Source of the DNA: Actinobacteria bacterium HGW-Actinobacteria-1
GTDB taxonomy: Bacteria; Actinomycetota; Coriobacteriia; Anaerosomatales; Anaerosomataceae
Assembly: GCA_002841355.1 (NCBI GenBank)
Contig: PHFB01000002.1
Location: 1-64,000 of the forward strand
Direction of reading: 5' to 3'
DNA: 64,000 nucleotides
The notes below the pieces were generated by a model. It worked only from the letters and a program-made list of their open reading frames with translations. It did no database searches and was not told where the DNA came from. The translations under genes were made by a program, and so were the position numbers. This document shows, piece after piece, positions 24,491 through 32,997 of this stretch (positions within the stretch are counted from its first letter, which is position 1; the number at the start of each line of letters is the position of its first letter).

Positions 24491-25745
24491 GGTCGTAGCC
24501 CACGTCCATTCCTTCTGCCGGCGGCGTGTCCGACAAGGTCAGCGTATGCGCCATTCTATCCTTCTTGGTGCGCAGATAGGCGTAGTTCGACGCGCACGCC
24601 ACCGTTTCAAGCGGAACCTGCTCAGAGATCTCGAGCCCGTGCCCCTTGAGCCCGGCTATCTTGCGCGGATTGTTCGTGAGGAGTCGGATGGACTTCAATC
24701 CCAGGTCACTGAGGATCTGAGCTCCAATCCCGTAGTCCCTCAGGTCGGCGGCAAATCCCAACGACTCGTTGGCTTCAACGGTGTCCTGACCAAGCTCCTG
24801 TAGCTCGTACGCCCTGAGTTTGTTCTCAAGGCCGATGCCGCGCCCCTCGTGACCGGACATGTAGAGCACCACGCCCTGCCCCGCATCCGAGACGATCTGC
24901 ATGGCCTGCTCAAGCTGCGTGCCGCAATCGCAGCGCAGTGAGTGGAAGACATCGCCCGTCAGACACTCGGAGTGCACCCGCACAAGTACGTCCTCGGCAT
25001 CCCGCACATCCCCGGAGACAAGTGCCAGGTGCGTGCGCCCATCGATGCTACTGGTGTACCCGTGCGCCGTGAACTCACCGTAGCGAGTTGGGAAGCGGAC
25101 GGTCGATGTCCGGGTCACCAATGTGTCCTGGCGTCGTCTATAGCGAATAAGATCCGCGACCGTGACCATCTTGAGGCTATGTTCCGCGACGAACTTCTCC
25201 AATTGCGGGCGTCGCGCCATAGTGCCGTCGGGGTTGATGATCTCGCAAATGGTGCCCGCCGGTTCCAGCCCGGCCAGGCGCGCCAGATCGACTGCGGCCT
25301 CGGTGTGCCCCGCTCGCTCGAGCACGCCACCCGGACGCGCCCGCAGCGGAAACACGTGGCCGGGCATCGAGATTCCCTCGGGTCCTACGTCGGGATCGAC
25401 GGATGCCAGGATGGTCGCACAGCGGTCGGCAGCGGAGATGCCCGTGGTTATCTTGCCTTTGGCACCGATGGATACGTGGAACGCGGTGCCCTGCTCGGAT
25501 GTGTTCACGGCGACCATCGGCGGGATGCTCAGGGCATCGAGCCGCTCCCCGGAAAGCGGGAGGCACACCAGTCCGCGACCGTACGTGATCATGAAGTTGA
25601 TCGAGTCCGGCGTGACCTTGGCAGCAGCCATCACTAGGTCGCCCTCGTTCTCGCGATCCTCATCATCGACGACGACAAGCATGCGGCCGGCGGCGATTTC
25701 GGCGATGCCCTCATCGATCGTGGCGAACGGCGAATTCTGGATCAT
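24480..25745 (-). CDS. ribBA: Bifunctional DHBP synthase / GTP cyclohydrolase II
   Basis: 421 residues; ATG 25745 after GGAAGGAAG. N-terminal RibB (residues 1-200): VDDEDRENEGDLVMAA with acidic metal loop, and GHTEAAVDLARLAG. C-terminal RibA (205-400): zinc ligands in SLRCDCGTQLEQAM, GHEGRGIGLENKLRAY, and LLTNNPRKI. It makes both precursors of riboflavin, hence FMN. No FMN riboswitch precedes it. It follows the decarboxylase genes on the same strand, 122 bases away across a perfect hairpin. Confidence 0.96.
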   Translation of the reverse strand: MIQNSPFATIDEGIAEIAAGRMLVVVDDEDRENEGDLVMAAAKVTPDSINFMITYGRGLVCLPLSGERLDALSIPPMVAVNTSEQGTAFHVSIGAKGKITTGISAADRCATILASVDPDVGPEGISMPGHVFPLRARPGGVLERAGHTEAAVDLARLAGLEPAGTICEIINPDGTMARRPQLEKFVAEHSLKMVTVADLIRYRRRQDTLVTRTSTVRFPTRYGEFTAHGYTSSIDGRTHLALVSGDVRDAEDVLVRVHSECLTGDVFHSLRCDCGTQLEQAMQIVSDAGQGVVLYMSGHEGRGIGLENKLRAYELQELGQDTVEANESLGFAADLRDYGIGAQILSDLGLKSIRLLTNNPRKIAGLKGHGLEISEQVPLETVACASNYAYLRTKKDRMAHTLTLSDTPPAEGMDVGYDHAG

Positions 25746-25767
25746 GGCGCTTCCTTCCGTTGAGGGT

Positions 25768-25804
25768 GATGGACCCCGCCGGGACACCGCCGGCGGGGTC
25801 CATC
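25768..25804 (-). other. 15-base-pair perfect hairpin upstream of ribBA
   Basis: Arms 25768-25782 and 25790-25804 are perfectly complementary around a seven-base loop. No T-run follows on either strand. It may attenuate, protect or process the message between the decarboxylase genes and ribBA. Confidence 0.7.
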
Positions 25805-25867
25805 CAGAGGGGCTCCCGGGGCCCGGCAACCACCGAGAGCATAGGTATGGCTGGCTGGTTCCGTGAC

Positions 25868-27358
25868 TTACTTCTGGAAGAGCGAGGGCGCCCACTTTGC
25901 GGGATCGACTTCCATGAACGAGCAGCGTTTGAACTTGTCCTTCAGATTGAACGGCACCGTGCAGTCGAAGATGACCTTGCACGAGATACCCTTGTCGCGA
26001 AGCGCAGGGTTGTACTCGACGGTCTGCGACGGATCGAGCGGATGGCAGCGCACGCCCGGAATCATGATGGTGTCGATGTCACCTTGGTAGCGCGTGTTCA
26101 TCGACCACAGCACATCGTTGCTGTCGAACGGATCCACATCCTCATCAACGAGGATCACGTGCTTGAGCTCGGAGAATGCCGAGAAGGCCAAGAGCGCGGC
26201 CTGGCGCTGGCGTCCCTCGTCGCTCGGGATGCTCTTCTTGAACTGCATGACGGCCATATACTTGCCGCCGCCAGCGGAGTGCGAATACACGTTCACAAGA
26301 CGACCGGGCATCGCGCGCTCCACCATCGCCAGGATGCTGGCCTCGGTGGGGATACCGGCCATGCTGACGTGCTCCTCGCTGGGGCCGATCACGGTCTGCA
26401 TGATCGGGTTCACGCGGTGCGTGATGGCCTTGACCTTGATGACCGGCAGCTCCGGATTGGCGCCCCCTGTGTAGCCGGGGAATTCCGGCATTGCCTTGCC
26501 AGTGTTGGTGTTCTGGTCCTCGCGAACGCGCACGTTCGGGAGAAGCTCTCCCTCGATGACGTACTCGGCGTTAGCGATGGCCTTCTCGGCGATCGTCACG
26601 CACTGGACCAGCTCAACCGGCTTGTTCCGGATCGCGCCGGCGATGCTCAACTCATTGAAGCCCAGCGGCGTCGTCGGCGGCTCGAAACACGCCGCGATCT
26701 CGATTGCGGGATCCACCCCGATGCTGACGGATATCGGCAGCGGCTTGCCAGCAGCCTCGGCCTTCTCGCGGAAGACCGTCAGGTGGCGCGCCCCGGGCAC
26801 GAAGTACATGGAAATCTCATCGGCACTCTGCAGACAGAGGCGGTGGATCGTGACGTCGGAATCGCCGTTCTCCGGATCGGTCGCATAGCACATGCCCATC
26901 GTCACATACGGACCAGCGTCTTCGGTGGTATTCGTGGGCGCGGGCAGCAACTTGCGAATGTCGAAGCCCGGGTCGGTCGCGAGGTGCACGACCTCCTGGC
27001 ACACGGCCTCATCTTGGGGGATGGTCACCGGTTCGATCGGGTTCGCGACCGAGTCTTTGAGCAGGAATCCAAGGCGCTTCGGATCCGTCCCGAGCATGAT
27101 TCCGACGCGCTCGCGGCTTGCGAGCAGGCCGGTAACGACCCGCGCGCCTTCGTGACCGTTGACCTTGTTGAAGATCATGGCCGGCCCTATCCTCGTCGGG
27201 CGCTGCACCGTGCCCCAGGCGCCAACGTGGCGGTACACACCCGAGAGCTCGGCGTGCGGATCGACCGGGACATCAGTCTCGATCAGCTGACCCGGGTGCG
27301 ACTTTAGCAGTTCTAGCATTGAGCGCATGTCCGTGGGCATGCCTTTGTCTTCAGACAT
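25868..27358 (-). CDS. UbiD-family decarboxylase, gallate/protocatechuate type (LpdC/AroY-like)
   Basis: 496 residues from ATG 27358 after GAAGGAG; overlaps the LpdD-like gene by 8 bases. Prenyl-FMN-dependent, non-oxidative decarboxylase of hydroxyarylic acids. The segment VREDQNTNTGKAMPEFPGY, followed by AITHRVNPIMQTVIGPSEEH and SMAGIPTEASI, is specific to the LpdC/AroY branch and differs from the GPFGEFPG form of the other UbiD here. C-terminal VILVDEDVDPFDSNDVLW is also diagnostic. Substrate probably gallate, protocatechuate or a related phenolic acid (inference). Confidence 0.92.
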   Translation of the reverse strand: MSEDKGMPTDMRSMLELLKSHPGQLIETDVPVDPHAELSGVYRHVGAWGTVQRPTRIGPAMIFNKVNGHEGARVVTGLLASRERVGIMLGTDPKRLGFLLKDSVANPIEPVTIPQDEAVCQEVVHLATDPGFDIRKLLPAPTNTTEDAGPYVTMGMCYATDPENGDSDVTIHRLCLQSADEISMYFVPGARHLTVFREKAEAAGKPLPISVSIGVDPAIEIAACFEPPTTPLGFNELSIAGAIRNKPVELVQCVTIAEKAIANAEYVIEGELLPNVRVREDQNTNTGKAMPEFPGYTGGANPELPVIKVKAITHRVNPIMQTVIGPSEEHVSMAGIPTEASILAMVERAMPGRLVNVYSHSAGGGKYMAVMQFKKSIPSDEGRQRQAALLAFSAFSELKHVILVDEDVDPFDSNDVLWSMNTRYQGDIDTIMIPGVRCHPLDPSQTVEYNPALRDKGISCKVIFDCTVPFNLKDKFKRCSFMEVDPAKWAPSLFQK

Positions 27359-27764
27359 CCAGGTCTCCTTCACGTGTTGAATCGCGCATCAGCGAGATGC
27401 GCTGTTTCACCTCAGTGAGAACCTCGCGGTAATTCGCATCGAGCAGACGAATATCTGCATCGGAAGCAAGATCGACGTGAAGCCCTACGGTCACGTTGAT
27501 GCGGCAACCAAAGTCGGTAGCGAGCTCCAGCGCGGCCGAACGTGCGAGCAGGTCTTCCTTGTGGCCAGTTACGCACAGGACGCTGGCCGAGGCGGAGGCG
27601 ACCGAGCTGTCAGCCAGACTTGGCCGCGGTATCCCTAAGGCTATAGCTCCGATGTGAGGCCCCTCCCCGCCAACGAAGCACACCGAGATATCTGGACCGC
27701 AGATGACTATCGAGGCTTCAACGCGGTGCGGGATCTCGCCGTGGCCGACAGCGTCGATTCTCAC
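27351..27764 (-). CDS. LpdD-like small protein (prenyl-flavin chaperone family)
   Basis: 137 residues, cytoplasmic. Contains GPDISVCFVGGEGPHIGAIAL, matching the GGxxPHIGA pattern of LpdD, the partner of gallate decarboxylase. Start overlaps the UbiX stop (ATGA) and its stop overlaps the LpdC-type UbiD start, so stoichiometric coupling with both is likely. LpdD is thought to help load or protect the prenylated flavin. Confidence 0.8.
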   Translation of the reverse strand: MRIDAVGHGEIPHRVEASIVICGPDISVCFVGGEGPHIGAIALGIPRPSLADSSVASASASVLCVTGHKEDLLARSAALELATDFGCRINVTVGLHVDLASDADIRLLDANYREVLTEVKQRISLMRDSTREGDLDV

Positions 27765-28330
27765 GCCACCTCAACACCCTTCCACGACACGAATCGCGAA
27801 TGCTCTAGCCCGAACTGACGAAGGACCTTCCCGATCACGTGATTGATCTGATCCTCCATGGTCTGCGGGCCGTTATAGAACGTGAGCATCGGCGGCACGA
27901 TACTGCAGCCGAGTTCAGCTGCCTCCTTGAGGTTGCGCAGGTGGAGTTTGCCGAACGGCATCTCTCTCGGTACGAGCACTACCTTTCGGTCTTCCTTCAG
28001 ACAGACGTCGACTGCTCTCACCAGCAGGTTGGCTGCGTAGCCGGCCGTGATGGCGGCGAGCGTCTTCATCGAGCAGGGGATCACGATCATGCCATCGGTC
28101 GTGAAGGATCCGCTGGAAATCGACGCGGCAAGGTTCTTGTCGCTGTGGTAGACATCGGCCATCGCGACAAGCTCTATCAGCGGGACGTCGCACTCCAGCT
28201 CCCATGTCTTCTGGGCACCTTCGGTGACGATCAGGTGTACCTCGACATCCTCGTGCTGCTTGAGCGCCGATACCAGGTAGTAGCCAAGCACGACGCCACT
28301 GGCTCCTGATATCCCAACGATGATGCGCAT
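27761..28330 (-). CDS. UbiX-family flavin prenyltransferase
   Basis: 189 residues from ATG 28330 after AGGAG. Makes prenylated FMN from FMN and dimethylallyl (pyro)phosphate. Motifs: IIVGISGASGVVLGYYL (FMN site), GSFTTDGMIVIPCSMKTLAAI, VVLVPREMPFGKLHLRNL and IVPPMLTFYNGPQT. It is the only UbiX here and must serve both UbiD enzymes. Equivalent to VdcB/LpdB. Confidence 0.95.
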   Translation of the reverse strand: MRIIVGISGASGVVLGYYLVSALKQHEDVEVHLIVTEGAQKTWELECDVPLIELVAMADVYHSDKNLAASISSGSFTTDGMIVIPCSMKTLAAITAGYAANLLVRAVDVCLKEDRKVVLVPREMPFGKLHLRNLKEAAELGCSIVPPMLTFYNGPQTMEDQINHVIGKVLRQFGLEHSRFVSWKGVEVA

Positions 28331-28371
28331 GATCGGATCTCCTACTCTTCGTGCGGGTCGGATATGCAGGG

Positions 28372-29829
28372 TTACTTGATGAGGCCGGTCAGGTTCCACC
28401 AAGGAACCATGACCCCCACGGTCACGATGAACATGACGATGGTCAGCGGCAGGCCGAGACGAATGGTCTCCTTCTGGGTGTAGCCGCCGGTGTCCTCAGC
28501 CGCACCGACCAGCATGTTCAGGTGCTGGAACGGCAGAACGAAGTGCCCCGCGATCGCCATGTACGCGAGCAAGGTCGGGACGATCGGGCTGATACCCATG
28601 GGAGCCGTGAACGCGATGATCGCGGGTACCGCTACGCCCATAACGGCGATGACACTGCCGAGGAGCATGTGAAGCGCGACTGCGATCAGCGTGATCAGTG
28701 CTGCGAGCAAGAACAGGTTCGACGGAGCCGTGGACGGCAAGAGGGTCGCCGCGATCCAGGAGTTCATGCCCGTGACGCCGCCGACGACGCCGATGGCGAT
28801 CGCGGCGGTTAGGAACATGAGCGTCTGCATGGGAACGGCCGACCAATCCTTGGGAGTGAGCACTCCGCCGATGATCGGCATGGACATCAGCATGGCGATG
28901 ATCATGGTGATCCATCCGATGTTGATGCCATGCACGGTGTCCGTCATCCACAGGACGATGGCGATCACGAGCCAGATGATGGTGCGCGTCTCAACCGCGG
29001 TCAGTTTGCCCATCGAGCCCAGCTTGGACCGAATCTCGTCCTTGTTGATTGTGACCTCCTGCGTGGGCCTGAACAGCGCCAGGATCAGCAGGCAGGTTAG
29101 AACCGCCGCGACCATCGCGGGCGGACCCATGTTGATGAACCAGCTGGCGAATCCCATCGTCTGACCCGACGCAGCGACTGCGAGCGGGTTGATGACGGCG
29201 TCGCCCGTGAGGAAGATCAGCGAGACCGGCACGGATGCTGCGAACACCGCAAGGCCGATCTTCAGACCGTCCTCTTTCGGTATCCCGGAAGACTTGATGA
29301 TGACTGCCATGACCGACATGATCAGGAACGCGCGAGGCCATGGGTGCGGGATCAGGAGACTCAGCACGAACGTGAGGACGAATATCCCGATGATGATGCT
29401 CTTGAACGAGCTCACGAACCGGAGCATGTAGTTGTACGCGATGCGCTCGCCAAGACCCGAGGTCTTAACGGCCGTCGCGATCAGATAGGCCCCGATGACG
29501 AGCCACATCGTGGTCCCGGTCCAAGACTTGAACGCAACGGCCGCCGTGGCCGCGGCAGCAGAGACGGCCTTGGTCGTCTCAGTGGCTGCGGTGCCGGGCA
29601 CGACCTGGAAGATAACGAGCAACGCCAGGAAGATGCCGGACGTGTACGCGGGCTGGGAGATCTGGAACGCCCACCACACAACCGTCATCAGAGTGAGCGC
29701 CAGCGTGATGTGACCGCCAGTGCTCAGGTCGGCAACGGGAATCGGTACCATCCAGATCGCGAGACCCACGAGGATTCCGAGCACGAAGCCGATTTCACGC
29801 TTGCCGAATGCACGCTTTGCTTCTGACAC
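28372..29829 (-). CDS. DASS/SLC13-like anion transporter
   Basis: 485 residues from GTG 29829 with AAGGAGG just upstream. About 12 helices, including TGTTMWLVIGAYLIA and the hairpin-type LTGDAVINPLAVAASGQT and FVLPFQHLNMLVGAAEDTG. This is the divalent-anion/ion-transporter superfamily fold. Its place between the two decarboxylase sets suggests uptake of the aromatic acid substrate, or product/substrate exchange; not proven. Confidence 0.87.
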   Translation of the reverse strand: MSEAKRAFGKREIGFVLGILVGLAIWMVPIPVADLSTGGHITLALTLMTVVWWAFQISQPAYTSGIFLALLVIFQVVPGTAATETTKAVSAAAATAAVAFKSWTGTTMWLVIGAYLIATAVKTSGLGERIAYNYMLRFVSSFKSIIIGIFVLTFVLSLLIPHPWPRAFLIMSVMAVIIKSSGIPKEDGLKIGLAVFAASVPVSLIFLTGDAVINPLAVAASGQTMGFASWFINMGPPAMVAAVLTCLLILALFRPTQEVTINKDEIRSKLGSMGKLTAVETRTIIWLVIAIVLWMTDTVHGINIGWITMIIAMLMSMPIIGGVLTPKDWSAVPMQTLMFLTAAIAIGVVGGVTGMNSWIAATLLPSTAPSNLFLLAALITLIAVALHMLLGSVIAVMGVAVPAIIAFTAPMGISPIVPTLLAYMAIAGHFVLPFQHLNMLVGAAEDTGGYTQKETIRLGLPLTIVMFIVTVGVMVPWWNLTGLIK

Positions 29830-29915
29830 GTTCCCTCCTTGCTTGACTCGAAGGAAGAACGAGGGCATTCCGTGCCGCCCGTCTTCCGGTTGTCGCTAGC
29901 ACGAACATCCGCACC

Positions 29916-29950
29916 CGCCCGGGGCGAAGAGAGGGGACTCGCCCCGGGCG
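29916..29950 (-). other. 12-base-pair perfect hairpin between vdcD-like and transporter genes
   Basis: Arms 29916-29927 and 29939-29950 pair perfectly around 11 bases. It starts 10 bases after the VdcD-like stop. No T-run, so it is likely an intercistronic mRNA structure or a partial attenuator. Confidence 0.65.
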
Positions 29951-29960
29951 ATTCGGCGAT

Positions 29961-30167
29961 CTAGACGTCGAGCGGCGGAATCGGCGGAATCACGCCGAGA
30001 GCAGCGATCGACTCTTCGGTGAGCTTGAACTTGGGGAGAACGACCGGGTTCTCGGTCGAACGCCACGAGTACCAGCACACTTCGCACACGTACACTTCCC
30101 ACACATCTCCAACCGGGGACTTGACCATCGTCCGGGTGTTCTCGCTATCGCAGCGCGGGCATTTCAT
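29961..30167 (-). CDS. vdcD: Hydroxyarylic acid decarboxylase subunit D (VdcD/BsdD-like)
   Basis: 68 residues or fewer (ATG after AGGAGGT). Two CxxC pairs, MKCPRCDSE and VCEVCWYSW, form a zinc ribbon; the SPVGDVWEVYVCEVCWYSWR arrangement and C-terminal IPPIPPLDV fit subunit D of phenolic acid decarboxylases. It accompanies subunit C encoded 71 bases upstream. Confidence 0.92.
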   Translation of the reverse strand: MKCPRCDSENTRTMVKSPVGDVWEVYVCEVCWYSWRSTENPVVLPKFKLTEESIAALGVIPPIPPLDV

Positions 30168-30238
30168 CTAGTACCTCCTTAATGAGTTCCGGGTTCACCC
30201 TGAAAGAACCAGGTGAGTCACACATCCGATCGAGCGGA

Positions 30239-31681
30239 CTACTTCTCATCCATCGCGGCCTGAAGACCCTTGATGATCGTTGTCCACTCGGCCGTGCCAA
30301 CCGGGTCCTTGAGCAACTCGACTGCGCGCGGATTCGGCTCCGGAGCAACCGGAGTAGTAGCGTCGATGATGAGCTTGGTCGTCATGCCGGCGGGGTTGCT
30401 CGAGGGATCGAGCGGCATACCCGGGGCGTTCTCGATCATCGTGACGTCCTTGTGCGGAAGTACGCGCGTGGTGAGCGCCCACATGACCTGCTCCAGGTTG
30501 AACGGGTCGACGAACTCGTCGACGACGATCACGATCTTCGAGTAGGGCATTCCGTGAGGAGTGGACAGCAGGCGCATCGCCACGCCCTTGCCGTAGCCAC
30601 CGTAGCGGCACTTCGTGGAGATGATGACGCCGATGCCGTGGGTGTACATGGCATTGACGGCGACGACCTCCGGGAAGCTTTCCTTGATCTGCTTGTACAG
30701 CGGCACGCTCGTATTCAGTGCCATCAGGTAGTCGATCTCGGTCCAAGGCATTCCGAGATACAGGTTCTCGAAGATCGGATCGGTCCGATGTGTGATCCTC
30801 GTGACCTGGATCTCGCACTGCAGACGGGAGCCCGAGTACGAGCCCGGGAACTCGCCGAAGGGACCTTCGACCACGCGAACGCGCGGGATGATGTAGCCCT
30901 CGAGCACGACTTCTGCGCCCGCAGGTACGAACAGGTGCTCTGCGGTGTCCGCCCTGACGATGTCAGTTGGAACGCCGTCCTGCAGTGCGCCGACGAACTC
31001 GTACTCGTTCTGGCTGTAGCCGACCGGCGTCGAGGCCATGAACGTCACGAGCGGGTTGTTGCCAAGTGCGATCGCGACAGGCAGCGGCTCGTTCTTGCGC
31101 TCGGCTTTCGCGAGCTGGACTGCGATGTCGTGCATCGGAAGCGCCTGGATCCCGATACGGTCCTTGTCCTTGACCTGGATGCGATAGGTGCCGACGTTCT
31201 GGCGACCGAAGTCGTCAAGCGCATCCGGGTCGCCCGAGATGACCGACGCCTTGGAGATGAAGAACCCGCCGTCCTGCTCATTGATGCGATAGAGCGGCAG
31301 AACCTCGAACAGGTTGATGTCCTCGGTGATGACGTTCTCCTTGCAGGGCGCCTCTTCACGCGAGACGACATTCGGCGGAACCGGGAACTTATCCCACCGG
31401 GCGTTGAGTTCCTCAAACTGTTCCTTGGTGGGAGTGTCCTTCGGCATACCCATCATCAGCGCGTGGTTCTGCCACGATCCGTGAACATTCGTGACAACCG
31501 AGCCCTTGTAGCCCTTGATGTTCTCGAAGAGCACGGCCGGGCCGTTCGGCATGCTCGAAGCAGCGCGCCCTGCGGCACCGATGTCCGGCTCCGGGTTCAC
31601 CTCTTCTTTGACTCGGACCAGCTGCCCCTCCTCTTCCAGAGTCTGGAGGAACTCCCGGAGGTCCTTGTAGACTTTCGCCAT
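30239..31681 (-). CDS. vdcC: UbiD-family decarboxylase subunit C (VdcC/BsdC type)
   Basis: 480 residues from ATG 31681 after GAAAGGAG. Prenyl-FMN-dependent decarboxylation of a hydroxybenzoate-type acid. Motifs: FENIKGYKG near 52, NPLVTFMAS, RVRVVEGPFGEFPGSYSG with catalytic Glu/Arg region, VTRITHRTDPIFENLYLG and VIVVDEFVDPFNLEQVMW. The GPFGEFPG form separates it from the LpdC-type UbiD at 25868. First gene of the decarboxylase transcript, divergent from the LysR gene. Confidence 0.94.
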   Translation of the reverse strand: MAKVYKDLREFLQTLEEEGQLVRVKEEVNPEPDIGAAGRAASSMPNGPAVLFENIKGYKGSVVTNVHGSWQNHALMMGMPKDTPTKEQFEELNARWDKFPVPPNVVSREEAPCKENVITEDINLFEVLPLYRINEQDGGFFISKASVISGDPDALDDFGRQNVGTYRIQVKDKDRIGIQALPMHDIAVQLAKAERKNEPLPVAIALGNNPLVTFMASTPVGYSQNEYEFVGALQDGVPTDIVRADTAEHLFVPAGAEVVLEGYIIPRVRVVEGPFGEFPGSYSGSRLQCEIQVTRITHRTDPIFENLYLGMPWTEIDYLMALNTSVPLYKQIKESFPEVVAVNAMYTHGIGVIISTKCRYGGYGKGVAMRLLSTPHGMPYSKIVIVVDEFVDPFNLEQVMWALTTRVLPHKDVTMIENAPGMPLDPSSNPAGMTTKLIIDATTPVAPEPNPRAVELLKDPVGTAEWTTIIKGLQAAMDEK

Positions 31682-31763
31682 CTGAACTCCTTTCTCCGTG
31701 CTTGCGAATGCCCGTCTTTGCGGGCTCTGAGGCGGATCGCGAGCGATGGAATAAACGCGACAT

Positions 31764-31803
31764 GCCCCCACTCGTACGACCATGTGGGTCGTCAAGCGGG
31801 GGC
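31764..31803 (-). promoter_or_regulatory. Nested dyad upstream of the VdcC-like gene
   Basis: Outer arms GCCCCC/GGGGGC (31764-31769, 31798-31803) enclose a perfect ACGACC-ATGTG-GGTCGT dyad at 31776-31792. It lies 83-122 bases before the VdcC-like start, in the 367-base divergent region with lysR. It could be an operator or a leader hairpin. Confidence 0.5.
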
Positions 31804-31822
31804 GCAATTCCGAGTGAGCATG

Positions 31823-31839
31823 CCGCGATTCCTACGCGG
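31823..31839. promoter_or_regulatory. Dyad CCGCG-N7-CGCGG in the lysR/vdcC intergenic region
   Basis: Perfect five-base inverted repeat with AT-containing centre, spaced like a LysR-type site. A second, ATGCT-N8-AGCAT, lies at about 31937-31954, nearer lysR. Either may bind the LysR protein. Confidence 0.4.
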
Positions 31840-32048
31840 AATAAGGGCAGGAACGGCACGTCCGCGATTCACAGGCGGCATCGGAGGATGCCGCAATGGA
31901 ATGGCGCGAGCGCAGCAGACACATCAGCTGCAAGGTATGCTGAATCAGGAGCATGGTGTGTTCGGCTGGAACATGCTCAGCGCAGACAAGTCGGACTAGC
32001 ACTTCGGACACCGACCCGAATCGGCGATCCGGAGAAGGAGTGGTGCCG

Positions 32049-32978
32049 ATGAACATCGCCCAAGTGCAGTACTTCTTGGAGATTGCTCGGCATGGCAAGT
32101 TCAGTAGTGCGGCCGAGCACGCGTACGTCTCTCAGTCGTCTCTGTCCAAGCAGATCAAGGCGCTTGAAGAAGAACTCGGCGTTGAGCTATTCGTGCGCGC
32201 ATCATGCGGAGTGAGGCTCACCCCGGCGGGCGAGATGTTCCTAGAATTCGCGAGCAAGACCTTCCGGGACTACGAAAGCATCATTCTGCGGTTGGAGCGC
32301 TACAACGCGCAGGCGCAGTTCAGGGTCCGCGTAGGTGCGCTGCCCCTCCTCAGCTCGTACGACCTTCACACTGACCTTGCTGATTTCCAGGTCGATAACA
32401 TGACGATTCAGCTCGATCTCTACGAACGCAACCAGTCCGAGATACTCAAGCGACTCGAACTCAACCGTCTCGATGTCGCCATCCTGCGCACGGATCTCTT
32501 GTCGGCGGAGGACTACGACTGGATTCCCCTGATTCGAGATGAAATCGTCGTGGTGTGCTCCAACCAGCACCCGCTCTGCCGGACACGCCGTGTCGCGACG
32601 GTCGATCTGAAAGACGAGCGGTTCGTGATGCTCGAGCCCCAATCGGCTATCTACACTGCGTTCGTGGAACGATGCCGCGAGGTCGGATTCTTCCCGAACA
32701 TCACCTTCACGCATGCACGCCACGAACCGCTGCTTGCCGCCGTCGGACGGGGCATCGGGATTACCGCGCTGCCAAGAGGGCTCACACACGGGCGCAACGA
32801 GTCCGAGCTCACGTGCATTCCGCTGCAGACCCCTCTTTACACCGACATCGGCCTGGTCGTCCCAAGGAACAGAACGTTGACACCCTGGGCGCAGAAGCTC
32901 GTCGACTTCTTCAAGAAGACATACACGTACGCGACCGCGTGGGTTGCGCCATCAGACGAGTGCGAGCAGCCGACATAA
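32049..32978 (+). CDS. LysR-family transcriptional regulator
   Basis: 309 residues from ATG 32049 after GAAGGAG. N-terminal winged helix: MNIAQVQYFLEIARHGKFSS, then YVSQSSLSKQIKALEEELG. The effector domain spans about 90-300. Divergent from the decarboxylase operon, it very likely senses the aromatic acid and activates vdcC and following genes. Effector unknown. Confidence 0.92.
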   Translation: MNIAQVQYFLEIARHGKFSSAAEHAYVSQSSLSKQIKALEEELGVELFVRASCGVRLTPAGEMFLEFASKTFRDYESIILRLERYNAQAQFRVRVGALPLLSSYDLHTDLADFQVDNMTIQLDLYERNQSEILKRLELNRLDVAILRTDLLSAEDYDWIPLIRDEIVVVCSNQHPLCRTRRVATVDLKDERFVMLEPQSAIYTAFVERCREVGFFPNITFTHARHEPLLAAVGRGIGITALPRGLTHGRNESELTCIPLQTPLYTDIGLVVPRNRTLTPWAQKLVDFFKKTYTYATAWVAPSDECEQPT

Positions 32979-32997
32979 GCACGTTCGTCAAGGCGCG

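Noticed and set aside
25746-25867. FMN riboswitch upstream of ribBA
   Set aside because: The gap is only 122 bases and holds a simple perfect hairpin without the conserved RFN sequences.
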